Shown here piece by piece: positions 31,993 through 39,521 of a stretch of 47,394 nt of DNA. The position numbers and the translations under genes are program-made. The notes beneath the pieces were generated by a model. The model was not told the origin of the DNA and searched no databases. It was given only the letters and a program-made list of their open reading frames with translations. The stretch lies in NCBI GenBank assembly GCA_016191435.1, contig JACPOQ010000076.1:1-47394 (forward strand), given 5' to 3'. This DNA is from Chloroflexota bacterium. GTDB taxonomy: Bacteria > Chloroflexota > Dehalococcoidia > Tepidiformales > Tepidiformaceae. Within the stretch, counting starts at the first letter, position 1, and each line of letters starts with the position of its first letter.

Positions 31993-32754
31993 ATGTCCTA
32001 CACCGCCAACGCCACTCCCGACGGCTCCCGGCCGGTCGCGGCCGTCACGGGCGCGAGCTCGGGGATCGGCGCCGCGGCCGCACGCATGCTTGCCGCTGCC
32101 GGGTTCGACGTCGTGCTTGGAGCGCGGCGGATGGAGATGTTGCAGGCGGTGGCGGACGAGATGGGCGGCCGCGCCATCGCCCTCGATGTCACCGACCGCG
32201 CCAGCGTCGAAGCATTCGCGGCGGCGGTCCCGCGGCTGAACTTATTGGTGAACAACGCCGGGGGTGCGCTCGGCCTCGAACCCATCGCCGAATCGGTGGA
32301 CGAGCACTGGCGCACGATGTGGGAATCGAACGTCCTCGGGCTCATGATGGTGACCCGGGCGTGCCTGCCCGCGCTCGAAGCCTCGGGAAACGGCCACGTC
32401 ATCAACATCGGTTCGATCGCGGGGCTGGAGTCGTACGCCGGTGGGGCAGGCTATACGAGCGCGAAGCACGGCGTCGTCGCCATCACCGAGACGCTCCGGC
32501 TGGAGCTGCTCGGCAAGCCCATCCGCGTCACCGAGATCGACCCCGGCATGACCGAGACCGAATTCAGCCTCGTGCGTTTTGCCGGCGACGCCGCGCGCGC
32601 GGACAAGGTCTACGAAGGCGTCGACCCGCTGGTCGCCGGGGACGTTGCCGATTGCATCGCCTGGGCGGCCACACGCCCGCCGCACGTCAACATCGATACC
32701 CTGCGCGTAACACCCCGCGCCCAGGCCCGCGCGAGCGTGGTGCACCGGCGGTAG
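31993..32754 (+). CDS. Short-chain dehydrogenase/reductase
   Basis: A 253-residue classical SDR. The cofactor loop is TGASSGIG (about 20-27), NNAG (about 90-93) is present, a serine in INIGSIAG and Y-x-x-x-K in YTSAKHG complete the active site. The order and the DPGMTETEFSLVRF segment resemble the YdfG/serine-3-dehydrogenase-like NADP group. Substrate is unknown. The start codon lies directly after an octamer array, so its leader must contain that repeat. It overlaps the convergent DUF2283 frame at its 3' end. Confidence 0.9.
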   Translation: MSYTANATPDGSRPVAAVTGASSGIGAAAARMLAAAGFDVVLGARRMEMLQAVADEMGGRAIALDVTDRASVEAFAAAVPRLNLLVNNAGGALGLEPIAESVDEHWRTMWESNVLGLMMVTRACLPALEASGNGHVINIGSIAGLESYAGGAGYTSAKHGVVAITETLRLELLGKPIRVTEIDPGMTETEFSLVRFAGDAARADKVYEGVDPLVAGDVADCIAWAATRPPHVNIDTLRVTPRAQARASVVHRR

Positions 32755-33037
32755 TTGCGTAAGGCGTACCGGCGTAGGGGCGTGACGGCGTCGAGGCGTT
32801 CGCTTCGTTGCGGCGGTCGCGCGGGCCGCGCCGAACTCGACGGGCAAGAGGGAGCCTAGCTAGGTCCAGGTGGACGGATGCATCCAGCATTTCGATGCCC
32901 ACCAGCTTTCCACGCTCGTCGATGTCGAAGATGAGCCGGAAATCCGGCCCATCGAACGTCTCGTTGCGGAACGGCCCGGGGGCGTCGGCCAGGCCGATGT
33001 ACAGTGCATCGACCTCATAGTCGTACTGGATTTTCAT
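32687..33037 (-). CDS. DUF2283 protein with repeat-derived tail
   Basis: Residues 1-60 are a DUF2283 domain (MKIQYDYEVDALYIGLAD, then GPDFRLIFDIDERGKLVGIEMLDAS), a small family of unknown function. The natural end should be near residue 70, but the frame continues through the octamer array at 32755-32800 (translated as ...STPSRPYAGTPYATT) and stops at 32687 inside the convergent SDR gene. The tail is probably not original. About 23 in-frame residues upstream of the Met also look protein-like (GKRWLTAAEVEEIVTDAV), so the gene may be a rearranged remnant. Confidence 0.6.
   Translation of the reverse strand: MKIQYDYEVDALYIGLADAPGPFRNETFDGPDFRLIFDIDERGKLVGIEMLDASVHLDLARLPLARRVRRGPRDRRNEANASTPSRPYAGTPYATTAGAPRSRGPGRGVLRAGYRC
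32755..32800. repeat. Octamer array after the SDR stop
   Basis: Units such as gcgtaagg, cgtaccgg, cgtagggg, cgtgacgg, cgtcgagg start at the SDR stop codon and run into the DUF2283 frame. Confidence 0.7.
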
Positions 33038-33113
33038 TGATCGCGTAACCGCATCTGTGACGATCTCCTCCACTTCTGCAGCGGTCAACCACCGTTTGCC
33101 GAGACGACATCCG

Positions 33114-33156
33114 GCACGCCCATACGCCCTTACTCCCATACGCCCACACTTCCTCG
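33114..33156. repeat. Octamer array upstream of DUF2283
   Basis: Units cacgccca, tacgccct, tactccca, tacgccca are complementary to the array at 32755-32800, so DUF2283 is bracketed by an inverted pair of arrays. The array ends just before the HTH gene's stop codon at 33163. Confidence 0.7.
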
Positions 33157-33162
33157 CCCCCC

Positions 33163-33510
33163 TCACCCCCGCACGCGCCGGCTCGGTGGGCCCTGCCCGC
33201 GGCGACAACCGCCTCCGGTGGCCGTGCGCAGCACCCGGAAGATGGTGCGCCGCGAAAGCCCGAACATCCGCGCCAGCTCGTCGACGGCCACACCGTCCTG
33301 TTCGGCCAGCCGGATGATGCTTGCATCGCGGCCCGTGCGCAGCATCGCCGCGGCGCCGCCCGGGTCCTCGTAGCGGCAGCGCGGCAGCGGGCACTGCAGG
33401 CACGATGGGTAGAGGTCGCAGCCGCGGTCCGTGTAGTCCGTGTACTCGGGGAGCGCATCGATGCGCGGCTTGCGGGTCGAAATCTCCAGCACGGCGCTGT
33501 TCGTTTCCAT
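33163..33510 (-). CDS. Cys4 helix-turn-helix regulator-like protein
   Basis: A 115-residue protein. The middle has four cysteines, CDLYPSCLQCPLPRC (about 32-46), a plausible metal or Fe-S site. The C-terminal half has a resolvase-type helix-turn-helix, GVAVDELARMFGLSRRTIFRVLR (about 74-96). It could be a redox- or metal-responsive DNA-binding protein. AGAGGTGG precedes ATG 33510. A promoter with a palindrome in its spacer lies at 33559-33587. Confidence 0.7.
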   Translation of the reverse strand: METNSAVLEISTRKPRIDALPEYTDYTDRGCDLYPSCLQCPLPRCRYEDPGGAAAMLRTGRDASIIRLAEQDGVAVDELARMFGLSRRTIFRVLRTATGGGCRRGQGPPSRRVRG

Positions 33511-33558
33511 GGGTCCACCTCTGGTTCGCCGCCGGCATGCAGCAGCGGTTATGGCGGG

Positions 33559-33587
33559 AGAATAGAACGGATGTTCTAAGACTTCAA
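33559..33587 (-). promoter_or_regulatory. Promoter of the Cys4 HTH gene
   Basis: On the minus strand TTGAAG (33587-33582), exactly 17 bases, TATTCT (33564-33559). The predicted start is about 40 bases before the ATG. Confidence 0.6.
33563..33578. promoter_or_regulatory. Palindromic operator, LexA-box-like
   Basis: Perfect inverted repeat TAGAAC-N4-GTTCTA within the promoter spacer. It contains GAAC-N4-GTTC, the core of the LexA/DinR box of Bacillus and actinobacteria. It may instead be the binding site of the HTH protein itself. Confidence 0.6.
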
Positions 33588-33734
33588 GCCCGCCGCCGGC
33601 GAATTCCCGGAAAGGCCGACAGGGGGTGACGGGGAGGCGGAAAAGCGGAGCAGACCTGGTCGCCGCCCCGCCGCAACGCCGGCACGCTTCGGGGGCGTAG
33701 GATTGCGCTCGCACATCGCCTGCAGGAGCCCGCC

Positions 33735-35132
33735 ATGCCGATCTCGCTCGACCCCGCCTGGCAGACCGCCGATGCCGTGCGCGCGAAACGCGTCAGCGCC
33801 CGCGAAGTCACCCAGGCCGCCCTCGACCGCATCGCTCAGCTCAACCCGAGGCTGAACGCGTTCGTCCATCTCTCGCCCGAAACCGCGCTGCGCGACGCCG
33901 ATGCCATCGATGCCGCCATCGCCCGCGGCGAGGATCCAGGCCCGCTGGCCGGCGTCCCGATCGGCGTGAAGGACCTGGAGCCCGTGGGCGGCATGCCCTT
34001 CACCGATGGCTCGCGCGCCTTCGCCGGGCGCATCGCGCGGGAAGACTCGGTGCAGGTCGCGCGGCTGAAGGCCGCCGGCGCCGTCGTGGTCGGCAAGACC
34101 AACACGCCCGAGTTTGGCTACAAGGGCTTCACCGAGAACGAGCTCTTCGGCCCCACCCGCAACCCCTGGGACGTGGCGAAGACGCCCGGCGGCTCCAGTG
34201 GCGGCAGCGCCGCGGCCGTGGCCGCGGGTATGGTCGCGCTCTGCACCGGCAGCGATGGCGGCGGGTCCATCCGCATCCCGGCCGCGTTCTGCGGGTGCTA
34301 CGGCATCAAGCCCAGCGCGGGGCGAATCCCCATGGCGGGCGAGAACTACCCGCACTGGGGCACCCACAGCACCAAAGGCCCGCTCAGCCGCACGGTGCGC
34401 GATTCGGCGCGCTACCTCGATGCCGCCGCCGGCCCGCACCCCAACGACCTCAACTCGCTCGATGCCGCGCCCGGCGATTACGAAGCCGCGGTCCTCGCCC
34501 CGCCGCCGAAGCTGCGCCGCATCGGCTGGAGCGCCGACCTCGGGTACGCCGCGGTCGACCCCGAGGTGGCGGCCGTCGCGCGCGAGGCTGCCGTGGCGTT
34601 CGCGGGCGCGCTTGGGGCGGAACTCGTCGAAGCAGCCCCCGGCTTCGATGACCCGATGCCCGCCTGGTTCGCACTCGGTGTCCCCGGCGACGCCCACTTC
34701 GTGGACACCATGACAGACGAGCAGCGCGGTCGGCTGGAGCACGGCTTCGTCGCCTTCGCGAAGCTCGGCCACGATATCTCCGGCGTGCAGATGGCGGCTG
34801 CCGCCCAGGCCCGCCACCACCTCAACATGCGGATCAACGCCTGCCTGGACGACTACTCCCTGCTGCTCACGCCAACCTGCGCGGACGTGCCCTTCATCGC
34901 CGAAGGCCCACCCCCGAACAGCATCGGCGGGAGGCCCGTGGGCCCCGCGGGCTTCATCCCCTTTACCTACCCGTTCAACCTCACCGGGCACCCGGCGGCT
35001 TCCCTCCCGGCCGGGCTCGCGCGCGGGTTGCCCGTGGGCCTCCAGGTGGTCGGCCCCCGCTACGGCGACGCGCTCGTGCTCGCCGTCAGCGCCGCATTCG
35101 AAGCAGCCCGCCCGTGGGCGTGGCCAGCGTAG
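33735..35132 (+). CDS. Amidase (amidase-signature family)
   Basis: A 465-residue amidase-signature hydrolase. The Ser-cisSer-Lys triad is Lys79 (PIGVKDLE), the cis-serine in [16 protein letters not shown] (about 154) and the nucleophile Ser178 in [12 protein letters not shown]. It hydrolyses amide bonds of small molecules. It lacks the partners of GatCAB, so a free amidase is more likely than the tRNA amidotransferase subunit. The stop codon is followed immediately by a heptamer array. Confidence 0.9.
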   Translation: MPISLDPAWQTADAVRAKRVSAREVTQAALDRIAQLNPRLNAFVHLSPETALRDADAIDAAIARGEDPGPLAGVPIGVKDLEPVGGMPFTDGSRAFAGRIAREDSVQVARLKAAGAVVVGKTNTPEFGYKGFTENELFGPTRNPWDVAKTPGGSSGGSAAAVAAGMVALCTGSDGGGSIRIPAAFCGCYGIKPSAGRIPMAGENYPHWGTHSTKGPLSRTVRDSARYLDAAAGPHPNDLNSLDAAPGDYEAAVLAPPPKLRRIGWSADLGYAAVDPEVAAVAREAAVAFAGALGAELVEAAPGFDDPMPAWFALGVPGDAHFVDTMTDEQRGRLEHGFVAFAKLGHDISGVQMAAAAQARHHLNMRINACLDDYSLLLTPTCADVPFIAEGPPPNSIGGRPVGPAGFIPFTYPFNLTGHPAASLPAGLARGLPVGLQVVGPRYGDALVLAVSAAFEAARPWAWPA

Positions 35133-35181
35133 GGAGTGCTGAGTCCTGAGTGCTGAGTGCTGAGTGCTGAGTGCTGAGTGC
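35133..35181. repeat. Heptamer array (GAGTGCT type) after the amidase stop
   Basis: About seven units: gagtgct, gagtcct, gagtgct four times, gagtgcg. It begins at the stop codon and is the most regular array of the window. Confidence 0.85.
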
Positions 35182-35242
35182 GCCGTCAGTTGTTGGCTGG
35201 CCGTTTCCCCATGCGTTGTCGGCTCGGGGTCCGGCCAGGAGC

Positions 35243-35281
35243 GGGAGCTACTAGAGCTAGCAGCTAACAGCTAGCAGCTAC
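35243..35281. repeat. Heptamer array (AGCTAAC type) at the tmk 3' end
   Basis: Units gagctac, tagagct, agcagct, aacagct, agcagct (7-bp period) overlap the tmk stop codon at 35278. It is inverted relative to the array at 35904, so tmk is bracketed by a complementary pair. Confidence 0.75.
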
Positions 35282-35880
35282 CTGACCAGCGGCTCGATCC
35301 ACGCCCACGCGTCCGCTTCGATCTCGGCCGGCGAATGCGTCGCATCGAGTGTGAGCCACGTGCCGGGTGCGGAGCCGGTGGCCTGCGCGAGGTAGCCTTT
35401 GCGCACCCGCCGGTGAAACTCGAGCGTTTCGAGGCCGGTGCGGATCGCCTCCGCCTCGCCGTGCTTGCGCGCGAGCCCGAGCGCCGGCTCGATATCGAGG
35501 TACACCGTCACGGCCGGCTGCAGGCCGCCCGTCGCCAGCCGGTTCGCCGCCTCCAGCGAACGCAAGTCCAGCCCGCGGCCGTAGCCCTGGTAGGCGAACG
35601 TGCTGGCCGCAAAGCGGTCGCAGATGACCACGGCGCCGCGGAGCAGCGCCGGCCGTACGACTTCGTGGACCAGCTGCGCACGCGCCACGAGGAACGCGAA
35701 CGTCTCCGCCCAGGGCGTGAGCGGCTCGTGCAGCAGCGCCCGCACCAGCTCGCCCGCGGCCGTACCGCCCGGCTCGCGCGTCAGCACCGCCTCGTGGCCG
35801 GCCGCGGTGACGCGCGCGCCGAGCGCCGCCGCCAGCGTGCTCTTGCCCGCGCCTTCGCCACCTTCGAGCACAACGAACAT
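35278..35880 (-). CDS. tmk: dTMP kinase
   Basis: A 200-residue thymidylate kinase, phosphorylating dTMP to dTDP. The P-loop is GGEGAGKST (7-15), with REPGGT (35-40) and the substrate-binding CDRFAASTFAYQGYGRGL (about 88-105) following; the LID region lies near residue 145. The two-domain dCTP deaminase at 16.7 kb feeds the same pathway. There is no holB next to it. The gene is bracketed by an inverted pair of AGCT-type heptamer arrays. Confidence 0.93.
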   Translation of the reverse strand: MFVVLEGGEGAGKSTLAAALGARVTAAGHEAVLTREPGGTAAGELVRALLHEPLTPWAETFAFLVARAQLVHEVVRPALLRGAVVICDRFAASTFAYQGYGRGLDLRSLEAANRLATGGLQPAVTVYLDIEPALGLARKHGEAEAIRTGLETLEFHRRVRKGYLAQATGSAPGTWLTLDATHSPAEIEADAWAWIEPLVR

Positions 35881-35903
35881 GAGCCCAAGGGTAGACGGGC
35901 GGC

Positions 35904-35945
35904 GAGCTGTTAGCTAATAGCTTCTACTAGCTGCTAGCTGCTTGC
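35904..35945. repeat. Heptamer array (AGCTAAT type) upstream of tmk
   Basis: Units gctgtta, gctaata, gcttcta, ctagctg, ctagctg begin about 24 bp upstream of the tmk start codon and are complementary to the array at 35243-35281. Confidence 0.75.
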
Positions 35946-36010
35946 CGTGATCCCGAGGAGAGATGGGACGCACACCTGGCGGGGCGGCGCGTTGCCCAGC
36001 CGCCAGCGTT

Positions 36011-36047
36011 CCGGCCAACGCCCAACGCCCCTCGAATGGCCAATGAC
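36011..36047. repeat. Heptamer array (CCAACGC type)
   Basis: Units ccaacgc, ccaacgc and degenerate neighbours lie upstream of the SDR gene at 36089. The same type forms the larger set at 45845-46130. Confidence 0.5.
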
Positions 36048-36088
36048 CGCCGGGCAACCTACGATGCGGCTATTGATGGAGGCACACG

Positions 36089-36853
36089 ATGGCTGATGTA
36101 CGGAAACTCTTCGACCTCACGGGCAAGGTCGCGCTCGTTACCGGCGGGAGCCGCGGGCTGGGCAAGGAGATGGTGCTCGCGTTCGCACACGCTGGCGCCG
36201 ATGTCGTCATCGCCAGCCGCAAGCTCGATTCCTGCGAGGAGCTCGCGGCGGAGGTCGAAAAGACCACCGGCCGGCACGCCCTGCCCGTCGCCTGTCACGT
36301 CGGCGATTGGGGCCAGGTGGAGCAACTCGCCGAGACCGCCTATGCGCACTTCGGGCACGTCGATGTGCTCGTGAACAACGCCGGCATGTCGCCGCTCTAC
36401 GACCACGTCAGCAACGTCACCGAGGCGCTCTACGACAAAGTCCTCGACGTGAACCTGAAGGGCCCGTTCCGGTTGACGGCGATGGTCGGCACGCGCATGG
36501 CCGCCGGCGATGGCGGCTCGATCATCATGGTGTCGAGCACCGGTTCCATCCACCCCTCCGCCGATGTCATCCCCTATGCCGCGGCGAAGGCTGGCATCAA
36601 CGCCATGACCGTTGGGTTTGCGCACGCGTTCGGGCCAAAGGTGCGCGTCAACTGCATCATGCCCGGCCCCTTCCTGACCGACATCTCGAAGGCGTGGGAC
36701 CTCGAGGCGTTCAAGAAGCGCGCCGAAACGAACATCTTCATGAAGCGCGGCGGCGAAGCGGAGGAGATCGCCGGCGCCGCCCTCTACCTCGCCACTCCCG
36801 CATCGAGCTATACCACCGGCATCATCCTCGAAGTCGCGGGCGGCCGGGGGTGA
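36089..36853 (+). CDS. Short-chain dehydrogenase/reductase (FabG-like)
   Basis: A 254-residue classical SDR. It has TGGSRGLGKE (about 18-27), NNAGMSP (about 96-102), the catalytic serine in VSSTGS, Y-x-x-x-K in PYAAAKAG, and the C-terminal YTTGIILEVAGGRG. Family members act on beta-hydroxyacyl thioesters, sugars, steroids or gluconate; the substrate is not predictable. ATG 36089 follows GGAGG. An octamer array starts at its stop codon. Confidence 0.9.
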   Translation: MADVRKLFDLTGKVALVTGGSRGLGKEMVLAFAHAGADVVIASRKLDSCEELAAEVEKTTGRHALPVACHVGDWGQVEQLAETAYAHFGHVDVLVNNAGMSPLYDHVSNVTEALYDKVLDVNLKGPFRLTAMVGTRMAAGDGGSIIMVSSTGSIHPSADVIPYAAAKAGINAMTVGFAHAFGPKVRVNCIMPGPFLTDISKAWDLEAFKKRAETNIFMKRGGEAEEIAGAALYLATPASSYTTGIILEVAGGRG

Positions 36854-36880
36854 CGTACCGGCGTGTTGGAGTGTGGCAGC
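36850..36880. repeat. Short octamer array over the SDR stop
   Basis: Units tgacgtac, cggcgtgt, tggagtgt, ggcagcaa. It overlaps the stop codon at 36851-36853. The rest of 36881-37040 shows nothing I can name. Confidence 0.5.
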
Positions 36881-37040
36881 AAGCGGCCAAAACCTTCTCC
36901 CCGGCCCGCTCCGTCGCGCGCTAGGTGAGCGGCTCCGTCAGAGTCGCGACTGGTAGGGAGCGTTTGGGCAGACAATTGCCAGTGCCGCTGCGCGTTAGCC
37001 CGACATCCCCCTGGAGCGACCGCGGCTCTAACTGCTCGTC

Positions 37041-37994
37041 TCACACGCCCGCGTAGCTGTGCAGGCCCTTGATCCAGAGGTTGACGGCGAAGTAGGTGAA
37101 CAATACCAGCACGTACATCACCACGAGCCACCACATCGGGTCCGGGCGCCATCCGCGGCGGATTCCGACGGGGATCACCCGCCGGATTCCGGGCGCGTTC
37201 GCCACGGTGCCGGTGCCCGCGCTCGCATGGAAGTACGCGGCGATGCTGAGCCACGTGACCAGGGCGCTCGTCTCCTTCGGGTCCCAACCCCAGTACCGCC
37301 CCCAGGCGGTGTTCGCCCACCACGCCCCGAGTGCGATGCCGATTGCGAGCATCGGGAAGCCGACAATCACGGCCTTATGCGCGAGATCCCCCGCCGCATC
37401 GGCGCTCGGAAGCGAGGCGAAGCGCCGCCGCCCTTCGCCGCCCTGCAGGAGGTAGACGAACGCCCCGCAGAAAGCCACCGTCAGCACCGCGTACGAAATC
37501 ATCATCACACTCACGTGGATGGTGAGCAGACGGGCGTTCTGGAGCGCCGGGACGAGCGGCTTGATGTCCGACGGGAAAAGCGCCGCGATCCCGAGCATGA
37601 TGGCGACGATAGGCATCGCGACGATGCCGATGCGCCGCTGCCGGGTCACTGTTTCGAAGGCGAGGTACGCCCCGCTGACGCCCATCGAGAACGACAACGT
37701 GAACTCGTACAGGTTCGCCATCGGGAAGTAGCCGGCGGCCGACCAGCGCGTGGCCACCGCTCCCGTGAGCGCGATGAAAGTGAAGCTCGTGAAACTTGTC
37801 GCGAGGCGGCCGAGGCCGGGATTGGGCCGGCCTGTGGCCCCGGAGACGGTCACGGTGCCGGCTTCCGTCACGGCGCTAAAGCGGCGGAGGGAGACGGTAG
37901 CGCTCAGCACGTACGCTGCATAGATCCCCACGGACATGAACGCGGCGACGAGCCCGGTCCAGAAGAGGTAGAGGGAGAAGTCGGCCACGGACAC
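37041..37994 (-). CDS. CcsA/ResC-type cytochrome c biogenesis protein
   Basis: A 317-residue membrane protein with about eight transmembrane segments and the tryptophan-rich WWD motif WGRYWGWDPKETSALVTWL (about 230-250). This is the haem-handling signature of the system II synthase (called CcsA or, in TIGRFAM naming, CcsB). It ligates haem to apocytochrome c together with a ResB/Ccs1 partner. That partner is not in the window. An external loop histidine is visible in LLTIHVS. Length fits the family. Confidence 0.9.
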   Translation of the reverse strand: MSVADFSLYLFWTGLVAAFMSVGIYAAYVLSATVSLRRFSAVTEAGTVTVSGATGRPNPGLGRLATSFTSFTFIALTGAVATRWSAAGYFPMANLYEFTLSFSMGVSGAYLAFETVTRQRRIGIVAMPIVAIMLGIAALFPSDIKPLVPALQNARLLTIHVSVMMISYAVLTVAFCGAFVYLLQGGEGRRRFASLPSADAAGDLAHKAVIVGFPMLAIGIALGAWWANTAWGRYWGWDPKETSALVTWLSIAAYFHASAGTGTVANAPGIRRVIPVGIRRGWRPDPMWWLVVMYVLVLFTYFAVNLWIKGLHSYAGV

Positions 37995-38197
37995 ATACTA
38001 AGGGCGGCAACCGGATAGCGGGAAGCTGGCGGGACGGCAGGCTTTGTGGTTGCGGGCGCGGCTGCTTACGAACTCTTTTCGCACGTATCGCGATGGCTGG
38101 CTTCGGCCGCCGCGGTCTCGCTCCGCACCCGCGAACTCCACGCGCCGGCTGCCATCGCGGCGTTCGCGCTCGCCGCCCCGCGTGGCAACGTCCCCGC

Positions 38198-38788
38198 ATG
38201 ACTGTGCTGAGTGATGTCCGAGACCGAGTCCGCAAGGACCTGCGCGATACCGATGCGGCCGCCTACCGCTGGAGCGACGCCCAGCTCGAACGCCACATCG
38301 ACCACGCCCTCACGGAGGTGAGCCTCGCGCTCCCGCAGGAGAAGACGGCCACACTCGCCACCACGAGCGGCAGCCGCGAGCTCTCGCTGGCGGCACTCGA
38401 TGTGATCGAGGTCGAGCGCGTGGAATACCCGCTGGGAAGCTACCCGCCCGAGTACGTCGGCTTCGCTACCTGGGCGACCTCGCTCATGCTCCAGGTCGAT
38501 GCGCTGCCGGTGGGTGCGCCCGCGAAGCTCTACTTCACCGCGCGCCACACCCTCGATGGCACGGGCACGTCGCTTTCGCCCCAACAGGTGGACCTGGTGG
38601 CGATGGGCGCCGGCGCGTACGCCGCGCTCGAACAGGCCATCTACGCCGCCGACCGCATTACCACCGGCGCGGATGCCGCCGGCGGCTACGCCGACTGGGG
38701 CCGTGCCCGCCTCACGGCGTTTCAGCAGCTCCTGCTCCAATACGGCCGCCGCAACCGCGTGCGCGGCAACCGGTTGTATAGCTATTAG
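38198..38788 (+). CDS. Phage head-tail adaptor-like protein
   Basis: A 196-residue protein with a helical N-terminus (VRDRVRKDLRDTDAAAYRWSD, then LERHIDHALTEVSLALP), a beta middle (TATLATTSGSRELSL, VIEVERVEYPLG) and a helical C-terminus. I recognise the pattern from adaptor/connector proteins encoded near portal genes in phages of environmental bacteria. It is isolated here, about 22 kb from the portal. The stop TAG is supplied by the heptamer AGCTATTAG, so the last residues (LYSY) come from the array. Start ATG 38198 begins the conserved part. Confidence 0.65.
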   Translation: MTVLSDVRDRVRKDLRDTDAAAYRWSDAQLERHIDHALTEVSLALPQEKTATLATTSGSRELSLAALDVIEVERVEYPLGSYPPEYVGFATWATSLMLQVDALPVGAPAKLYFTARHTLDGTGTSLSPQQVDLVAMGAGAYAALEQAIYAADRITTGADAAGGYADWGRARLTAFQQLLLQYGRRNRVRGNRLYSY

Positions 38789-38952
38789 CTATTAGCGGCC
38801 AGCTGCTAGCCGCTAACGATTCCTGTCCGTTTCTTTCATCAAGTTTGACGAAGATGAGGCGAAGATACTCTCTCGATACCGGTACCGTTGCATGGACTCG
38901 CTAAAAGCTAACAGCTAAGAGCTAGTAGTTATTAGCTCTTAGCCAACAGCTA
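38778..38952. repeat. Heptamer arrays (AGCTATT type), pair between convergent genes
   Basis: Left arm 38778-38818: agctatt, agctatt, agcggcc, agctgct, agccgct. Right arm 38899-38952: agctaac, agctaag, agctagt, agttatt, agctctt, agccaac, agctacc. Both arms overlap stop codons (38786-38788 and 38950-38952). About 80 bp of AT-richer sequence lies between. Confidence 0.8.
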
Positions 38953-39348
38953 CCACGCGGCCGTGCGCGATGTCGCACGCATCTCCATGCTCAGCGCGAG
39001 CAGCAGCGCCGCCAGCTCATCGACCTTGATCAGCGGCGCTTCCAGCAGCGAGGCCGTTACGTAGCCGCGGCTTTCCGCCTGCTTCATCAGCACCGAGAGA
39101 CTGTTCAGGGTCGACCGCGCGGAGCGCACCAGCGAGCTCGCCCGCAGCCGCCCGATGCTCCCCTCGCCGAGTTCGTGCTGCGCCGCCGCCACCTGCGTGA
39201 GGACCGTGATTGCCGCGTCCGACATCTGCGTGGAGAACCACCGCCGCTGCGCCAGCCCGGGCGCGGACTCGAGCGCGAGCGCCGCTTCCGAAAGCTCGTG
39301 GGCCAGCCTGAATGCCACCAGCCCGAGGGTCCCGATGTCTCTTCTCAT
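38950..39348 (-). CDS. Four-helix bundle protein (S23/IVP-like)
   Basis: A 132-residue all-helical protein, with heptad-like helices LVAFRLAHELSEAALAL, QMSDAAITVLTQVAAAQHEL, SLVRSARSTLNSLSVLMKQAES and LIKVDELAALLLALSMEMR. The length and four-helix pattern resemble the 23S rRNA-intervening-sequence-type four-helix bundle family, of unknown function, but the match is weak. Start MRRDIG 39348. It is also possible that it is a diversity-generating accessory-like bundle; no other evidence supports that. Confidence 0.55.
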   Translation of the reverse strand: MRRDIGTLGLVAFRLAHELSEAALALESAPGLAQRRWFSTQMSDAAITVLTQVAAAQHELGEGSIGRLRASSLVRSARSTLNSLSVLMKQAESRGYVTASLLEAPLIKVDELAALLLALSMEMRATSRTAAW

Positions 39349-39521
39349 GCCCGCTTCCCCGCATGGCCCGCCGTCGTACGCCCCAGGTGGATCACTGGTC
39401 CGTATGCCCGGATCATCGGTAAGGCCGCGGCCGGAGCCATCCAGGCGACGAGGCCGGCCGGTGGACGCGCGGTGACGGCTGCCGCGGAAGGTAGGGTTGT
39501 CCCCTATCCCCGGTAAAGGCC

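Noticed and set aside
35133..35181. Tandem repeats as a CRISPR array
   Set aside because: Units are 7 bp with no spacers and no cas genes are in the window.
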